From Candidatus Binatia bacterium (GTDB taxonomy: Bacteria > Desulfobacterota > Binatia > UBA12015), in assembly GCA_029248525.1 (NCBI GenBank), contig JAQWJE010000049.1:248001-312000 (forward strand): a stretch of 64,000 nt of DNA, in the 5' to 3' direction. Positions 1 through 8,533 of this stretch are shown piece by piece. Within the stretch, counting starts at the first letter, position 1; the number at the start of each line of letters is the position of its first letter. Under the pieces are notes generated by a model that saw only the letters and a program-made list of their open reading frames with translations, was not told where the DNA came from and searched no databases. The translations under genes and the position numbers were made by a program.

Positions 1-1711
1 TACCGGCCCGCTCGGCAATCACCGCACCCGCTGCCTCCAGGGGCAGTTCTTCGGTTTCGCCTCCGGCACGCGGGCGCACCTCGACAAGCCCATTTTCCAG
101 ACCACGAGGCCCGATCGTCACTCGCAATGGAGTGCCCATCAAATCTGCGTCCTTGAATTTGACTCCCGGCCTCTCGTCGCGGTCATCGAGAAGGACGTCG
201 ACCCGTCGTTCGCAGAGATCGGCATAGAGGTTTTCGGCCGCGCTACGCACGGCGTCGTCCTTCATTTTGGTGGGGACGATCTGCACCGTAAAGGGGGCCA
301 GCGGTACCGGCCAGATGATTCCGTTCTCGTCGTGGCTCTGCTCGACGGCGGCAGCCAGAGTGCGGGAAATGCCGATGCCGTAGCACCCCATCTCCAGCGG
401 TCGTTCCTTGCCCTGATTGTCGAGAAAGGTGGCGCCCATCGATTCGGAGTATTTGGTGCCGAGGTAGAAGACCTGGCCGGATTCGATGCCGCGGTGGATC
501 GCGTATCGGCCGTTCTCGCAACGGGGGCAACTCTGGCCTGCTTGCGCTTCCCGCAGGTCTGCGAAGCGCGTGCCTTCAGGAAGATCGCGTGACGGCCGGA
601 TCCCCTGAATATGATGGTCGGCCTTGTTGGCGCCGGCGACGGCCGCGGACATCTCCTGGAGGGCGAAGTCGGCGATCACCGGCAGTGACAAACCGATTGG
701 CCCGGCGAATCCGACCGGGGCACCGGTGACCTCCCGGACGACCTCGGGGCCTGCCAGTGTCAGCGCTTCGGTTCCCAGGAGGTTCCGAAGTTTGGCTTCC
801 GAGATTTGGTGGTCGCCGCGTACCAGCGCGGCTACCGGTTCTCCGTTGGCCTGAACGTAGATCAAGGTTTTCAGGAAGTCCGTCGCAGGGAGGTCGAGAA
901 AAGCCGAGACTTCCTCGATGGTGCGCTTTCCCGGAGTTTCGACAAGTTGCGGGGTTTGGTCAACGGCCTCTGGTGCAAGGGTGTCTGCCGGTGCCGCGAT
1001 TTCCGCCTTCTCGATATTTGCGGCGTAGGAGCATTGGTCGCAGGCCGCGATCTCGTCTTCGCCCGAAGAGGCCAGAACCTGAAACTCGTGGCTCAAACTG
1101 CCGCCGATGGCTCCGGTATCCGCTTCCACAGCGCGGAAGTCGAGTCCACATCGTGTGAAGATTCGCTCATAGACCGCGTACATCTCATGATATTCCCGCT
1201 CGGCGTCCTCGCGATCCGCGTGGAAGGAGTAGCCGTCTTTCATGAGGAACTCGCGACCGCGCATCAATCCGAATCGGGGGCGCACCTCGTCCCGAAATTT
1301 TGTCTGGACCTGATAGAGGTTCTTGGGAAGGTTCCGATAGGATCGAATCTCACCGCGAACCAGGTCTGTCACGACTTCTTCGTGTGTCGGCCCGAAACAG
1401 AAATCGCGATCATTTCGGTCACGGATTCGCAGTAATTCCTTGCCATAATGGCCCCAACGCCCGCTTTCCTCCCAGAGTTCGGCAGGGCAGATGGCCGGCA
1501 TGAGGATTTCTTGACATCCGGCGCGGTCGAGTTCCTCGCGGACGATCGCCTCGATCCGGCGCAGGACCCTGAGCCCCAGAGGCAGATAGTCGTAGATGCC
1601 CCGCGCTACCTGCCGGATCATCCCGGCGCGCACGAGCAGCTTATGGCTGATCACATCCGCATCAGCTGGGTCGTCCTTGAGGGTCGGAGCAAAAAATTTC
1701 GTCAGGCGCAC
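1..1711 (-). CDS. proS: Prolyl-tRNA synthetase, bacterial type (C-terminal end cut by window edge)
   Basis: Charges tRNA-Pro with proline in the cytoplasm; class II aminoacyl-tRNA synthetase. Reading the minus strand gives an open frame of about 570 codons with the usual order: motif 1 region (SHKLLVRAGMIRQVARGIYD), motif 2 (TKFRDEVRPRFGLMRGREF), a long editing-type insertion, then motif 3 (EMGCYGIGISRTLAAAVEQ) and the anticodon-binding domain (GVKFKDADLMGTPLRVTIG). About 570 residues is the normal length of the insertion-containing bacterial ProS, so only a few C-terminal residues and the stop should be missing. I chose the GTG at 1711 because the family usually begins with a short RLS/RLT-type segment before the TLK motif. 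An in-frame GTG at 1735 preceded by AAGGA is the alternative start. It is divergent from the next gene. Identification is secure. Confidence 0.93.
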   Translation of the reverse strand, partial: MRLTKFFAPTLKDDPADADVISHKLLVRAGMIRQVARGIYDYLPLGLRVLRRIEAIVREELDRAGCQEILMPAICPAELWEESGRWGHYGKELLRIRDRNDRDFCFGPTHEEVVTDLVRGEIRSYRNLPKNLYQVQTKFRDEVRPRFGLMRGREFLMKDGYSFHADREDAEREYHEMYAVYERIFTRCGLDFRAVEADTGAIGGSLSHEFQVLASSGEDEIAACDQCSYAANIEKAEIAAPADTLAPEAVDQTPQLVETPGKRTIEEVSAFLDLPATDFLKTLIYVQANGEPVAALVRGDHQISEAKLRNLLGTEALTLAGPEVVREVTGAPVGFAGPIGLSLPVIADFALQEMSAAVAGANKADHHIQGIRPSRDLPEGTRFADLREAQAGQSCPRCENGRYAIHRGIESGQVFYLGTKYSESMGATFLDNQGKERPLEMGCYGIGISRTLAAAVEQSHDENGIIWPVPLAPFTVQIVPTKMKDDAVRSAAENLYADLCERRVDVLLDDRDERPGVKFKDADLMGTPLRVTIGPRGLENGLVEVRPRAGGETEELPLEAAGAVIAERAG

Positions 1712-1842
1712 GGTCCAGTCACTGTAGACAACCACCGCGGCTCTTGCATCCTTATTTCTGCCCGTATGCGAAACTCTTCAAGCGTGAAGTTTTTCTGTTC
1801 AATCGGCTGACTTTCAAGCTTGAATAGGATCTACTGATAGCG

Positions 1843-2121
1843 GTGGCTGATTCGGTCGATATCCCAGATGATTTGCTCCGCTTGATGGATGCAAAAGCCA
1901 AATCTCGGGGACTTACCAGAGACCGATTGATTGTGGAGGTTTTACGGCGGTCCTGCAGTCACTCTCCGACAGGCGTGAATCCGTCCGCGGGTGGCTCCGA
2001 TGTTCACGTGGCCGACCAACTCCGCAAGGCGGAGAATCAGAGTACCGAGGCCCAGCGCGCCGTCGAAGATCTCGCGCTGGCCTTGCGAAAGCGTCATCGG
2101 TCGGAATTAACCACCGGCTGA
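1843..2121 (+). CDS. Small ribbon-helix-helix-like protein, function unknown
   Basis: A 92-residue protein with a GTG start at 1843. Residues 5-36 read like a CopG/MetJ/Arc ribbon-helix-helix unit: a short strand (VDIPDDLLRLMDAKA), a turn, then a second helix (TRDRLIVEVLRRS). The remaining half is polar with a helical, possibly coiled-coil stretch (QLRKAENQSTEAQRAVEDL). Such proteins are often DNA-binding antitoxins or small repressors, but no toxin gene adjoins it; the neighbours are proS (divergent) and a DsbA-like lipoprotein gene. No good ribosome binding site precedes the GTG, so the start and even the reality of the gene are uncertain. Confidence 0.5.
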   Translation: MADSVDIPDDLLRLMDAKAKSRGLTRDRLIVEVLRRSCSHSPTGVNPSAGGSDVHVADQLRKAENQSTEAQRAVEDLALALRKRHRSELTTG

Positions 2122-2214
2122 ATTTACGACGGCGAGCTTCCGGCGTGGAGATCGTGCCTGTCAGGGTCGCAAGCCACCCGTGAATCCCGAGTGTTCCAGG
2201 AGTTAATCAGAATC

Positions 2215-3096
2215 ATGTTTCGAAAAATTGTCGCCGTTTTGCTGATAGGTGGTTTGGCGGGCTGCAGTCCGGCACCGGAGCCAACCGGGGAGTTCGCCGT
2301 GGATGGCGAAGCATTGGCCCCACGCGCTCGCAGGTATCTTTTGGGTGGGGGGCAAATTCCGGAGGACGTCCAGGTGACGGTCGCCAATCTGGCCGCTTTT
2401 GGCAGCACCGGTCTGCATCGCGGAGATCTGATGCTCGCCAAGGAGGGCCAGTCCCAAAGGGTATCATTCTATGTCACGGCGGACGGGCGATGGTTGTTTC
2501 TGAACGATCCGATCGATTTGGATGTCAATCCGGTAGCAACATCGCTGGCCGGGATTTCCATCTCTCCGGACGATCCGACGCTTGGTTCACCGGACGCCAA
2601 GGTTACGATTGTGGAATATTCGGATTTCCAATGTCCCTTTTGCGCGCGGGCGGACAGTATCGTGCACGGCGAAGTATTGTCTCGCTACGAAGATCAGGTG
2701 CGGTTTGTCTATAAACAGATGCCGATGGTTTCGCTTCACCCATGGGCTCAGGCGGCTTCGGAGATGGGTATTTGCGTTCTTTTCGGAGCCGGACAGGACG
2801 CCTATTGGCGATTCCATGCCGAGGTGTTCGCCAACCAGCGAACCATAGCTCCGGACCCGCTGGCTGCCGCGGACGAAATTCGCAGAATGGCGATCGCTGC
2901 GGGCGAAACCTCCGAGGCTTTGACAGAATGTATGGCCTCGGGTCGAGCGGCTCAGGTGGTTGCGGATACGGTAGCCGAGGCAAACGCCTTGGGGATCAAT
3001 GCAACCCCAACCTTCTTCATAAACGGCCGGAAGTTGTCGGGCGCCCAGCCACCGGAAGTCTTCGCGGCGATGATTGATGCGGAATTGGAGCGCTGA
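2215..3096 (+). CDS. DsbA-family thiol:disulfide oxidoreductase, lipoprotein
   Basis: A 293-residue periplasmic thioredoxin-fold protein. It begins with a lipoprotein signal ending in a LAGC lipobox (Cys17), so it is probably anchored in a membrane outside the cytoplasm. Residues 128-290 form a DsbA/BdbD-like domain: active site CPFC at 140-143 in the context YSDFQCPFC, and a cis-proline loop NATPTFFING with Pro265. Residues 20-110 are an N-terminal region without a clear family. The likely role is disulfide formation or reduction in exported proteins. ATG 2215 is chosen over the in-frame GTG 2191 because it starts the signal peptide and has AGGAG about 12 bases upstream. Its 3' end overlaps the convergent methyltransferase gene by 80 bases. 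Confidence 0.85.
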   Translation: MFRKIVAVLLIGGLAGCSPAPEPTGEFAVDGEALAPRARRYLLGGGQIPEDVQVTVANLAAFGSTGLHRGDLMLAKEGQSQRVSFYVTADGRWLFLNDPIDLDVNPVATSLAGISISPDDPTLGSPDAKVTIVEYSDFQCPFCARADSIVHGEVLSRYEDQVRFVYKQMPMVSLHPWAQAASEMGICVLFGAGQDAYWRFHAEVFANQRTIAPDPLAAADEIRRMAIAAGETSEALTECMASGRAAQVVADTVAEANALGINATPTFFINGRKLSGAQPPEVFAAMIDAELER

Positions 3097-3802
3097 AGGA
3101 ACCATCCTGACTTTTTTCCAGAACCAGCAATTGCGAGATTCCGGCAAGCGGGACGCGGTAGGGTAGCCTGCCAAAAACTTTTGCCAGAAATAGCGGCGTA
3201 ATATTCGGAAAAAGGAGGCCGCATCGCTCCTGTCGACTCGGGTGCAGACCTGTCGCCTTGCTTACCAGGCGCCGCAGATGGCCCGGAGAAAAGAGCAGCG
3301 AGCGCCGCTCCTCCTGCCGGGTCAGCCCGAGCACGATATGCCCCGGGTGGATTCTGTTCGGTTCAAATAGAACGATGCGCCTTCGTGCCACACGCCACAT
3401 TTCGCGAATCGCCCCGACCGGGTCATCGAGGTGGTGCAGGAGTTCCCAGCAGGTTGCGATATCAAAGCTTCCGTCGGCGAAAGGAAGCTTGTCGCCGGAG
3501 CATTGAATACGATCCCGGACCGGATTGGCTCGCAACATGCCGCCGGCAAAATCACAGGCGACGGCGTGGATGGAATCTGGATAGTAACGGCTGGAAAAGC
3601 CGCTGCCGGCGCCGACATCGAGGAGTGACGAAACGCCATCGAGTGCCCCGGTGGAGCTTAGATAGTCCAGACGCTGGCGGGCAAAGATCTCCACGACGGG
3701 GTGATCGGTTGGCCGGTAGGAGCCGCCCTCTTCCCAGAAACGATCCTCATTGGTGCGAGTGATGTCTCCTCTTTGGGCGTGGTTCGCATTGCCGGATGCC
3801 AT
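3017..3802 (-). CDS. Class I SAM-dependent methyltransferase
   Basis: A 261-residue protein of the UbiE/Methyltransf_11 type. Motif I is LLDVGAGSGF at about residues 60-69, followed by an acidic post-I region (AVACDFAGGML), motif II-like LPFADGSFDIATCWELLHHL and the post-motif segment GAIREMWRVARRRIVLFEPN. The substrate cannot be read from sequence. Its place directly upstream of a glycosyltransferase pair on the same strand suggests a role in cell-envelope glycan or lipid-linked sugar modification, which is inference. The last 26 or so residues lie antisense to the 3' end of the DsbA-like gene and look like a poorly conserved tail. Confidence 0.8.
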   Translation of the reverse strand: MASGNANHAQRGDITRTNEDRFWEEGGSYRPTDHPVVEIFARQRLDYLSSTGALDGVSSLLDVGAGSGFSSRYYPDSIHAVACDFAGGMLRANPVRDRIQCSGDKLPFADGSFDIATCWELLHHLDDPVGAIREMWRVARRRIVLFEPNRIHPGHIVLGLTRQEERRSLLFSPGHLRRLVSKATGLHPSRQERCGLLFPNITPLFLAKVFGRLPYRVPLAGISQLLVLEKSQDGSFSAPIPHQSSPRRLPVAGRPTTSGRL

Positions 3803-3810
3803 TTTCCTGC

Positions 3811-4509
3811 CTAACCGAGTCGCCAGTTACGGAAAGTGGAGAGCAGCATTTTATAAGGATAGTAAAGAGTCGTCAGGCCGGTATGCATCGGAGTGCGCCC
3901 CTCGGGGCTGGCACCCATCTCGACCGGAACTTCCTCGATGCGAAAGCCTCTTTTATGCGCGAGCAGGAGAACATCGATGTCGGGAAAGTCGAAAGGAAAA
4001 AAGTCCTCGCTGTAAAAGGCGAAGGTGCGACGGGAGAGGGCCTGTAATCCGGATGTCGGATCTTCGATGGCGGGTCCCCCGAACCATTGGAGCAGGAGCC
4101 GGAAAAAGCGGCGCCCGGCGGAACGCGCGGCGCCCATCTCGTAGCCGGAAGGCTTCTTGAACCGTGAGCCGATGCTCAGATCGGCCCGGCCGGAGAGCAC
4201 GGGCGCGATCAGATCTCCGATCCAGACGGGGTCATGCTGACCGTCGGCGTCCAACTGTACCAGGACCTCGTAATCGTGATCGAGCGCATATTTGTATCCG
4301 GTTTGCAGGGCGGATCCGTATCCGAGATTGAAAGGATGGGAAGCGACAAGGGCACCAGCGGCCAGAGCAACTTCGCGGGTTTCGTCAGCCGAGCCGTCAT
4401 CGATTACGAGCACCGGATAGTTCCCGGCGGCCAGAACGCGCCGGACTGTCTCGCCGACAAAGCGCGCCTCATTGTAGGCGGGAATAATTACCAGCGGGGA
4501 ACTCACCAT
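3811..4509 (-). CDS. GT2 glycosyltransferase, dolichyl-phosphate mannosyltransferase-like
   Basis: A 232-residue GT-A family 2 enzyme transferring a sugar from a nucleotide donor, probably to a polyprenyl phosphate. The N-terminus has the family pattern VIIPAYNEARFVGET, a VIDDGSADET nucleotide-binding loop and a DxD metal site in VQLDADGQHD (Asp87, Asp89). It lacks C-terminal membrane helices, like short DPM1-type enzymes. I start it at ATG 4509; the longer upstream reading frame is antisense noise over the membrane-protein gene. The next gene upstream on the same strand is a membrane GT-C-like protein, which could use the lipid-linked sugar made here. Confidence 0.85.
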   Translation of the reverse strand: MVSSPLVIIPAYNEARFVGETVRRVLAAGNYPVLVIDDGSADETREVALAAGALVASHPFNLGYGSALQTGYKYALDHDYEVLVQLDADGQHDPVWIGDLIAPVLSGRADLSIGSRFKKPSGYEMGAARSAGRRFFRLLLQWFGGPAIEDPTSGLQALSRRTFAFYSEDFFPFDFPDIDVLLLAHKRGFRIEEVPVEMGASPEGRTPMHTGLTTLYYPYKMLLSTFRNWRLG

Positions 4510-4562
4510 CGGATCGGGATGAAGCCTATCGGAATTTGCCGCATCAGGGGAAGGGCTTCGAT

Positions 4563-5768
4563 TCAATTCAGAAAGGTTTGCCAATACCAGATGCCCCATA
4601 TGTTGATGGCGCAGGAAATTGCGATCGCGGCTGGCCAGATCCACGGTCGAAGGCCGGGCCGCGGGTCGTTGCGGAGAGCCAATGCCACGATCAGAAATGG
4701 GGTAAAGTCGAGGGTGTAGCGGCTGCCGAATTGCCGCCAGCCATCCCAGAAATACAAGAGGTACATGGAAAAGATCATGGCGGCTCCGGCCAGGGAGGCC
4801 CGGCCGAGGAGCGCGGCATCGGGAGCCCCGGAACTCCACCCCCGCCGCAGGAGAAGCAGGAGAGCGGGGGTTGTGGCGATCAGGCTCAATCCATGATCGG
4901 TCAGCTTGAGGTACGGCCAGGTCTTTTCCACTGTCGGGAGGAGGAGGAAATAATGTCGAAGGTTCTGGCCGAGATAGCGCCAGCTGAACGATCCGTGCTC
5001 GGGGGCCAGGAGTGCCTGGTTGGCCACGATATAACCGTTGTCGAGAGGGTCTCCGAAGCGAGCAATATTGTAGGCTGCGAGCAGGGCTGCAGTCAGGGCG
5101 AAGGGCAAACCGAACTCGAAGATCGTGCGGAGAGATTTCTCGCGCTGCCAGAGCAGAAAGAGGAATACGGGCGCTCCCAGCAAGCTTGGAGAGCGGCTGG
5201 TTGCCGCGACAGCGCAGAAAACTCCGGTCAGGAAGGCATTGGCGCGACCGGTTGCTTCGAGGAACGCCAGAGTCAGACCGGCACAGGCGAGCAGGTGGGC
5301 GAGTAGCCACGTGTTTCCGAACTCGGCGGCAAAGAAGTGAACGGTTCCGAATGCGAAGAGAAGGCAAGTCAGGTTCGCGTTGCCCCGAGCCACGCGCAAC
5401 TGGCCCAGCAGAAGCCGCATCAGACCGATATTGGCAGCGCCGACACCGATCGATACATAGGCCAGATTGACAGCGAGCCCTCCTGCCTGAGCGAAGGGAA
5501 TCAAAAAAATCGCCGGGAAAGGGTCGAAGTAGACGTAGGGACGCCCCCCCGACCAGGCGAATTCAGTCAGCCAGGACGGCGGATCGGCGATCCAGGTGCG
5601 GCCCTCCAGAAACGAGACGGCCAAATGCAGATGGTAGTTGAAGAACATGAAAGTGCCGTCGTTGGTCGCCCAGTATACGGCGAGGGCCCCAAGGGTCAGC
5701 CATAGGGCATCGCGGGGATGGGTTCGCGAGGGCGGTCCTGCGTCGGAATTGGGAATTGTCGCGGTCAT
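4563..5768 (-). CDS. Multi-pass membrane protein, GT-C glycosyltransferase-like
   Basis: A 401-residue very hydrophobic protein with about ten predicted membrane segments, for example around residues 23-40 and 100-125, and a last segment near the C-terminus (WIWPAAIAISCAINIWGIW). The first large loop carries an aromatic, acidic region (FDPFPAIFL) and the general layout resembles protein mannosyltransferase/ArnT-like GT-C enzymes that use polyprenyl-phosphate sugars. I do not see a fully diagnostic DE motif, so the class is inferred from topology and from the adjacent DPM-like glycosyltransferase gene on the same strand. ATG 5768 is preferred over the TTG six bases upstream. It is divergent from the second GT2 gene. 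Confidence 0.65.
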   Translation of the reverse strand: MTATIPNSDAGPPSRTHPRDALWLTLGALAVYWATNDGTFMFFNYHLHLAVSFLEGRTWIADPPSWLTEFAWSGGRPYVYFDPFPAIFLIPFAQAGGLAVNLAYVSIGVGAANIGLMRLLLGQLRVARGNANLTCLLFAFGTVHFFAAEFGNTWLLAHLLACAGLTLAFLEATGRANAFLTGVFCAVAATSRSPSLLGAPVFLFLLWQREKSLRTIFEFGLPFALTAALLAAYNIARFGDPLDNGYIVANQALLAPEHGSFSWRYLGQNLRHYFLLLPTVEKTWPYLKLTDHGLSLIATTPALLLLLRRGWSSGAPDAALLGRASLAGAAMIFSMYLLYFWDGWRQFGSRYTLDFTPFLIVALALRNDPRPGLRPWIWPAAIAISCAINIWGIWYWQTFLN

Positions 5769-5812
5769 CTGCAAAACTAGCGGTACCTTCCTTCGAAGGG
5801 GGGGTCCATTCC

Positions 5813-6541
5813 ATGATGCATCGTTTGCCAGAACTCTCGGCGTCTTTCCCGGCGCATAATGAGGAAGCCAATGTCGAGGCCATGCTGCATGATATGCTCG
5901 AGGGTTTGCCGGAATTTGCCGAAGTCTTCGAAATTATTGTCGTAGACGATGGTTCAACCGACGCCACCTTTGCCCGCGCTCAGGCAGTTGCCGACCGTGA
6001 TTCTCGCGTGCGCGTCATCCGACATGAGGCGAATCGAGGCTACGGCGCGGCGGTTTGGACGGGGTTGCAGGCGGGTACGATGGAGTTCGCCTTTTTCACC
6101 GACGGAGATCGCCAATTCGAGATTCAGAGTCTGCAGGGTCTCGTCGAGGAGATAGCTGATCATGATGTGGTGGTCGGATACCGCGTGGGACGTCAGGACA
6201 ACGCTCTGCGTCGAGCAAATGCCCACGCGTGGAATCTATTGATTCGGAGTCTCCTCGATGTCCCGGTTCGGGACATCGATTGTGCGTTCAAGCTCTTTCG
6301 TCGAGAGGCCCTTCAGGGACTCGAAGTGCAGGCAACCGGCGCCATGTTCTCCGCGGAGTTGCTGGCTCGCATCGTTTCGCGCGGATCACGCCTGATGGAA
6401 TGCCCGGTCGGACATCTGCCCCGGGAGGCGGGGGTTTCCTCCGGGGGGGACCTGCGCGTGATCTTGCGGGCTTTCCAGGAACTCTTCGGACTCTATTGGG
6501 AACTGCGACGCGAGGGCCGCCGCAAGCCAGCATCGACTTGA
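5813..6541 (+). CDS. GT2 glycosyltransferase
   Basis: A 242-residue family 2 glycosyltransferase. It has the opening pattern SASFPAHNEEANVEAML, a nucleotide loop IIVVDDGSTDAT (residues 41-52), a metal site TDGD at 96-99 (FFTDGDRQFE), and the acceptor-side segment DIDCAFKLFRREAL typical of polyprenyl-phosphate glycosyltransferases. No membrane helices follow. The start has two adjacent ATG codons (5813 and 5816), with a G-rich stretch about 8 bases upstream. It is transcribed divergently from the membrane protein gene and probably belongs to the same envelope-glycan pathway. Confidence 0.85.
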   Translation: MMHRLPELSASFPAHNEEANVEAMLHDMLEGLPEFAEVFEIIVVDDGSTDATFARAQAVADRDSRVRVIRHEANRGYGAAVWTGLQAGTMEFAFFTDGDRQFEIQSLQGLVEEIADHDVVVGYRVGRQDNALRRANAHAWNLLIRSLLDVPVRDIDCAFKLFRREALQGLEVQATGAMFSAELLARIVSRGSRLMECPVGHLPREAGVSSGGDLRVILRAFQELFGLYWELRREGRRKPAST

Positions 6542-6572
6542 CACGCGGGCGATCGCTGTATTTCTGAGAAGC

Positions 6573-7376
6573 ATGGACTACGCTGGACACCCACGCCCTC
6601 GCTTTTTTGCTCATCGCGGGGGTTCGCTTGAATCCCCGGAGAATACACTCGAAGCCTTTCGTCACGGGATCGCTGCAGGAGCCGACCACCTGGAACTCGA
6701 TGTGCACGCTTCCTCGGATGGAACAATCGTGGTCTTTCATGACCCGACCCTTGAACGCACAACCAATGGTTCGGGTGAGTTGCGGCAACATACCTTTGCC
6801 CAGCTCCGGGAATTGGATGCCGGCTACCAATTTGTGGACGAAAAGGGCACCAACTCCTTTCGCGGTCGAGGACTGCAAATTCCGACTCTGGCGGAGGTTT
6901 GTCAGGAATTTCCCGACGTGCCCCTCAATATGGAGATCAAGCAAGCCGAGCCGGATATTGTTCAGGACGTGATGGCCGTTCTGGCTGGCGAAGGGGCACT
7001 GGGCCGGAGCCTGGTGGCCGCCGAGCATAAAAGCTTGATGGATCGAATTCGCCTCGAGTCAAGCGGAGTTCTTCTGGGGTATGCGACCGAGGACGTCGTC
7101 TCCTTTCTGGAGGCGATGGAGGCCGGTGAACTGGACTCCTACGAGCCGGTCGGATTCGCGCTGCAGGTTCCCAGCACATTTCTGGGAACACCGCTGGTGA
7201 CCGCAGAATTTGTGGCCGGGGCACATAGTCGAGGTTTGGAAGTTCACGTTTGGACCGTCGACGATCGTGACGAGATGGAGCAACTGCTCGCACTCGGCGT
7301 GGATGGACTCATGACGGACCGACCGACGCTGCTGGCGGAAGTTCTGTCGACTTGGGAGAGCCCGAGTCGGGGATAG
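6573..7376 (+). CDS. Glycerophosphodiester phosphodiesterase
   Basis: A 267-residue GDPD-family TIM barrel that hydrolyses glycerophosphodiesters, such as glycerophosphoethanolamine, to glycerol 3-phosphate and an alcohol. Visible motifs are FFAHRGGSLESPENTLEAF (catalytic His of HRG and the conserved EN), the metal-binding acidic pair in LELDVHASSDG, VVFHDPTLERTTNG (second catalytic His in HDP), LNMEIKQ, and the C-terminal VHVWTVDDRDEMEQLLALGVDGLMTDRP region, which I describe by its ends VWTVDD and GLMTDRP. There is no signal peptide, so it is UgpQ-like and cytoplasmic. It lies 31 bases after the glycosyltransferase gene and 14 bases before the diiron protein gene, so the three may be cotranscribed. 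Confidence 0.92.
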   Translation: MDYAGHPRPRFFAHRGGSLESPENTLEAFRHGIAAGADHLELDVHASSDGTIVVFHDPTLERTTNGSGELRQHTFAQLRELDAGYQFVDEKGTNSFRGRGLQIPTLAEVCQEFPDVPLNMEIKQAEPDIVQDVMAVLAGEGALGRSLVAAEHKSLMDRIRLESSGVLLGYATEDVVSFLEAMEAGELDSYEPVGFALQVPSTFLGTPLVTAEFVAGAHSRGLEVHVWTVDDRDEMEQLLALGVDGLMTDRPTLLAEVLSTWESPSRG

Positions 7377-7390
7377 GGAGAGCGGGGATA

Positions 7391-8509
7391 ATGACAAAAT
7401 TTGCGCTGACGACAGACACACAGGACCCCGGACTCGAAACGGCAATGGAAGCCGTCTACCAGTGGAATTACGGTTCCGAGGTAGAAGAGCTGCGCCGCCT
7501 TTATATCAAGGCTGCCGAAAACCAATGGATTTCCGAGCGAGATCTCGACTGGGATCGGGAAATTGACCACGAGCTTTTCCAAACGACGCCTCTGGGATTC
7601 GGGATCCCGTTCGAGAAATGTTCCTATTGGCAGTCTCTGCACGAGGACGTCCGCTGGGAGGTGATGCGCCGGACAGCATCCTTCCGACTGAGCAACTTTT
7701 TGCACGGAGAGCAGGGGGCACTTCTGGTGGCCTCGCAATTGGTCAACTGCGTGCCGCATACCGACGCGAAGTTCTACGCCGCAACCCAGACCATGGACGA
7801 GGCACGACACGTCGAGGTCTTCGCGCGCTACATTGAAAAACTGGATGAAGTGCAACCGGTCGCCAAGCCGCTCAAGCAGATTCTGGATGCAACGCTCTCG
7901 ACCGGGGATTGGTTGGAGAAATTAGTCGGCATGCAGATCGTGATTGAGGGACTCGCCCTGCACAGCTTCAAGGAGATGAGGAACCTCACCCAGGAGCCTT
8001 TGCTCAAGGATCTGTTGACCTATGTCGCGCGCGACGAGGCCCGACACCATGCCTATGGGGTTCTCTATGTCTCGCAGGCGGTTCCGTTGCTCACAAAAGA
8101 AAAGCGCGAATCTCTGGAAGACTTCGCCCTCAGCTGTGCGTCGGCGCTGGTCGATCGGCGTAACGATGCGACGCTCGCGACCGAAGTTTTCGCGCTCTGG
8201 CAGGCCGCGGGTGTCGATCTCGAGGCGTTATTGGAATCGGTGCGCAAGGAAGTGCCTGCGGGCCCTTCGCTCGACGAGAAGGGCAACCGCAAGTTCGGCG
8301 CGATTCAGGGGTTTGTGATTCCGACGCTGAAGAGATTGAACCTCTTCGGCGAGCGGGTCGCTCGTGATTTCCATCAGGTGCTTGCCGCCAACCTTCAAAG
8401 GAACCTCGCCGGCGACACCTACGAGGAGTTCATCACCAACCTTCCTGATTTGCCGGAAGATACCAGTCGGTGGGCCCTTGAGGAGATTGGATCTACGGCA
8501 CCGCATTAA
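7391..8509 (+). CDS. Ferritin-like diiron protein (putative oxygenase/desaturase)
   Basis: A 372-residue mostly helical protein with two half-sites of a ferritin/RNR-type diiron centre: Glu107 (HGEQGALL), then Glu137-x-x-His140 (MDEARHVEVF), Glu186 (IEGLALHSF), and Glu216-x-x-His219 (RDEARHHAYG). This E...ExxH...E...ExxH pattern is that of diiron oxygenases, acyl-ACP desaturases and related ferritin-like families. The substrate is unknown. The neighbouring phosphodiesterase suggests lipid metabolism but does not prove it. Its start at ATG 7391 follows a GGGGAT stretch. Alternatives are an N-oxygenase (AurF-like) or a fatty-acid-modifying enzyme. Confidence 0.75.
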   Translation: MTKFALTTDTQDPGLETAMEAVYQWNYGSEVEELRRLYIKAAENQWISERDLDWDREIDHELFQTTPLGFGIPFEKCSYWQSLHEDVRWEVMRRTASFRLSNFLHGEQGALLVASQLVNCVPHTDAKFYAATQTMDEARHVEVFARYIEKLDEVQPVAKPLKQILDATLSTGDWLEKLVGMQIVIEGLALHSFKEMRNLTQEPLLKDLLTYVARDEARHHAYGVLYVSQAVPLLTKEKRESLEDFALSCASALVDRRNDATLATEVFALWQAAGVDLEALLESVRKEVPAGPSLDEKGNRKFGAIQGFVIPTLKRLNLFGERVARDFHQVLAANLQRNLAGDTYEEFITNLPDLPEDTSRWALEEIGSTAPH

Positions 8510-8533
8510 GGGCCACGGTATCCCGTTGCTTCA

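Noticed and set aside
4510-5367. N-terminal extension of the DPM-like glycosyltransferase frame
   Set aside because: It overlaps the membrane protein gene in another frame on the same strand and lacks homology; ATG 4509 gives the normal N-terminus.
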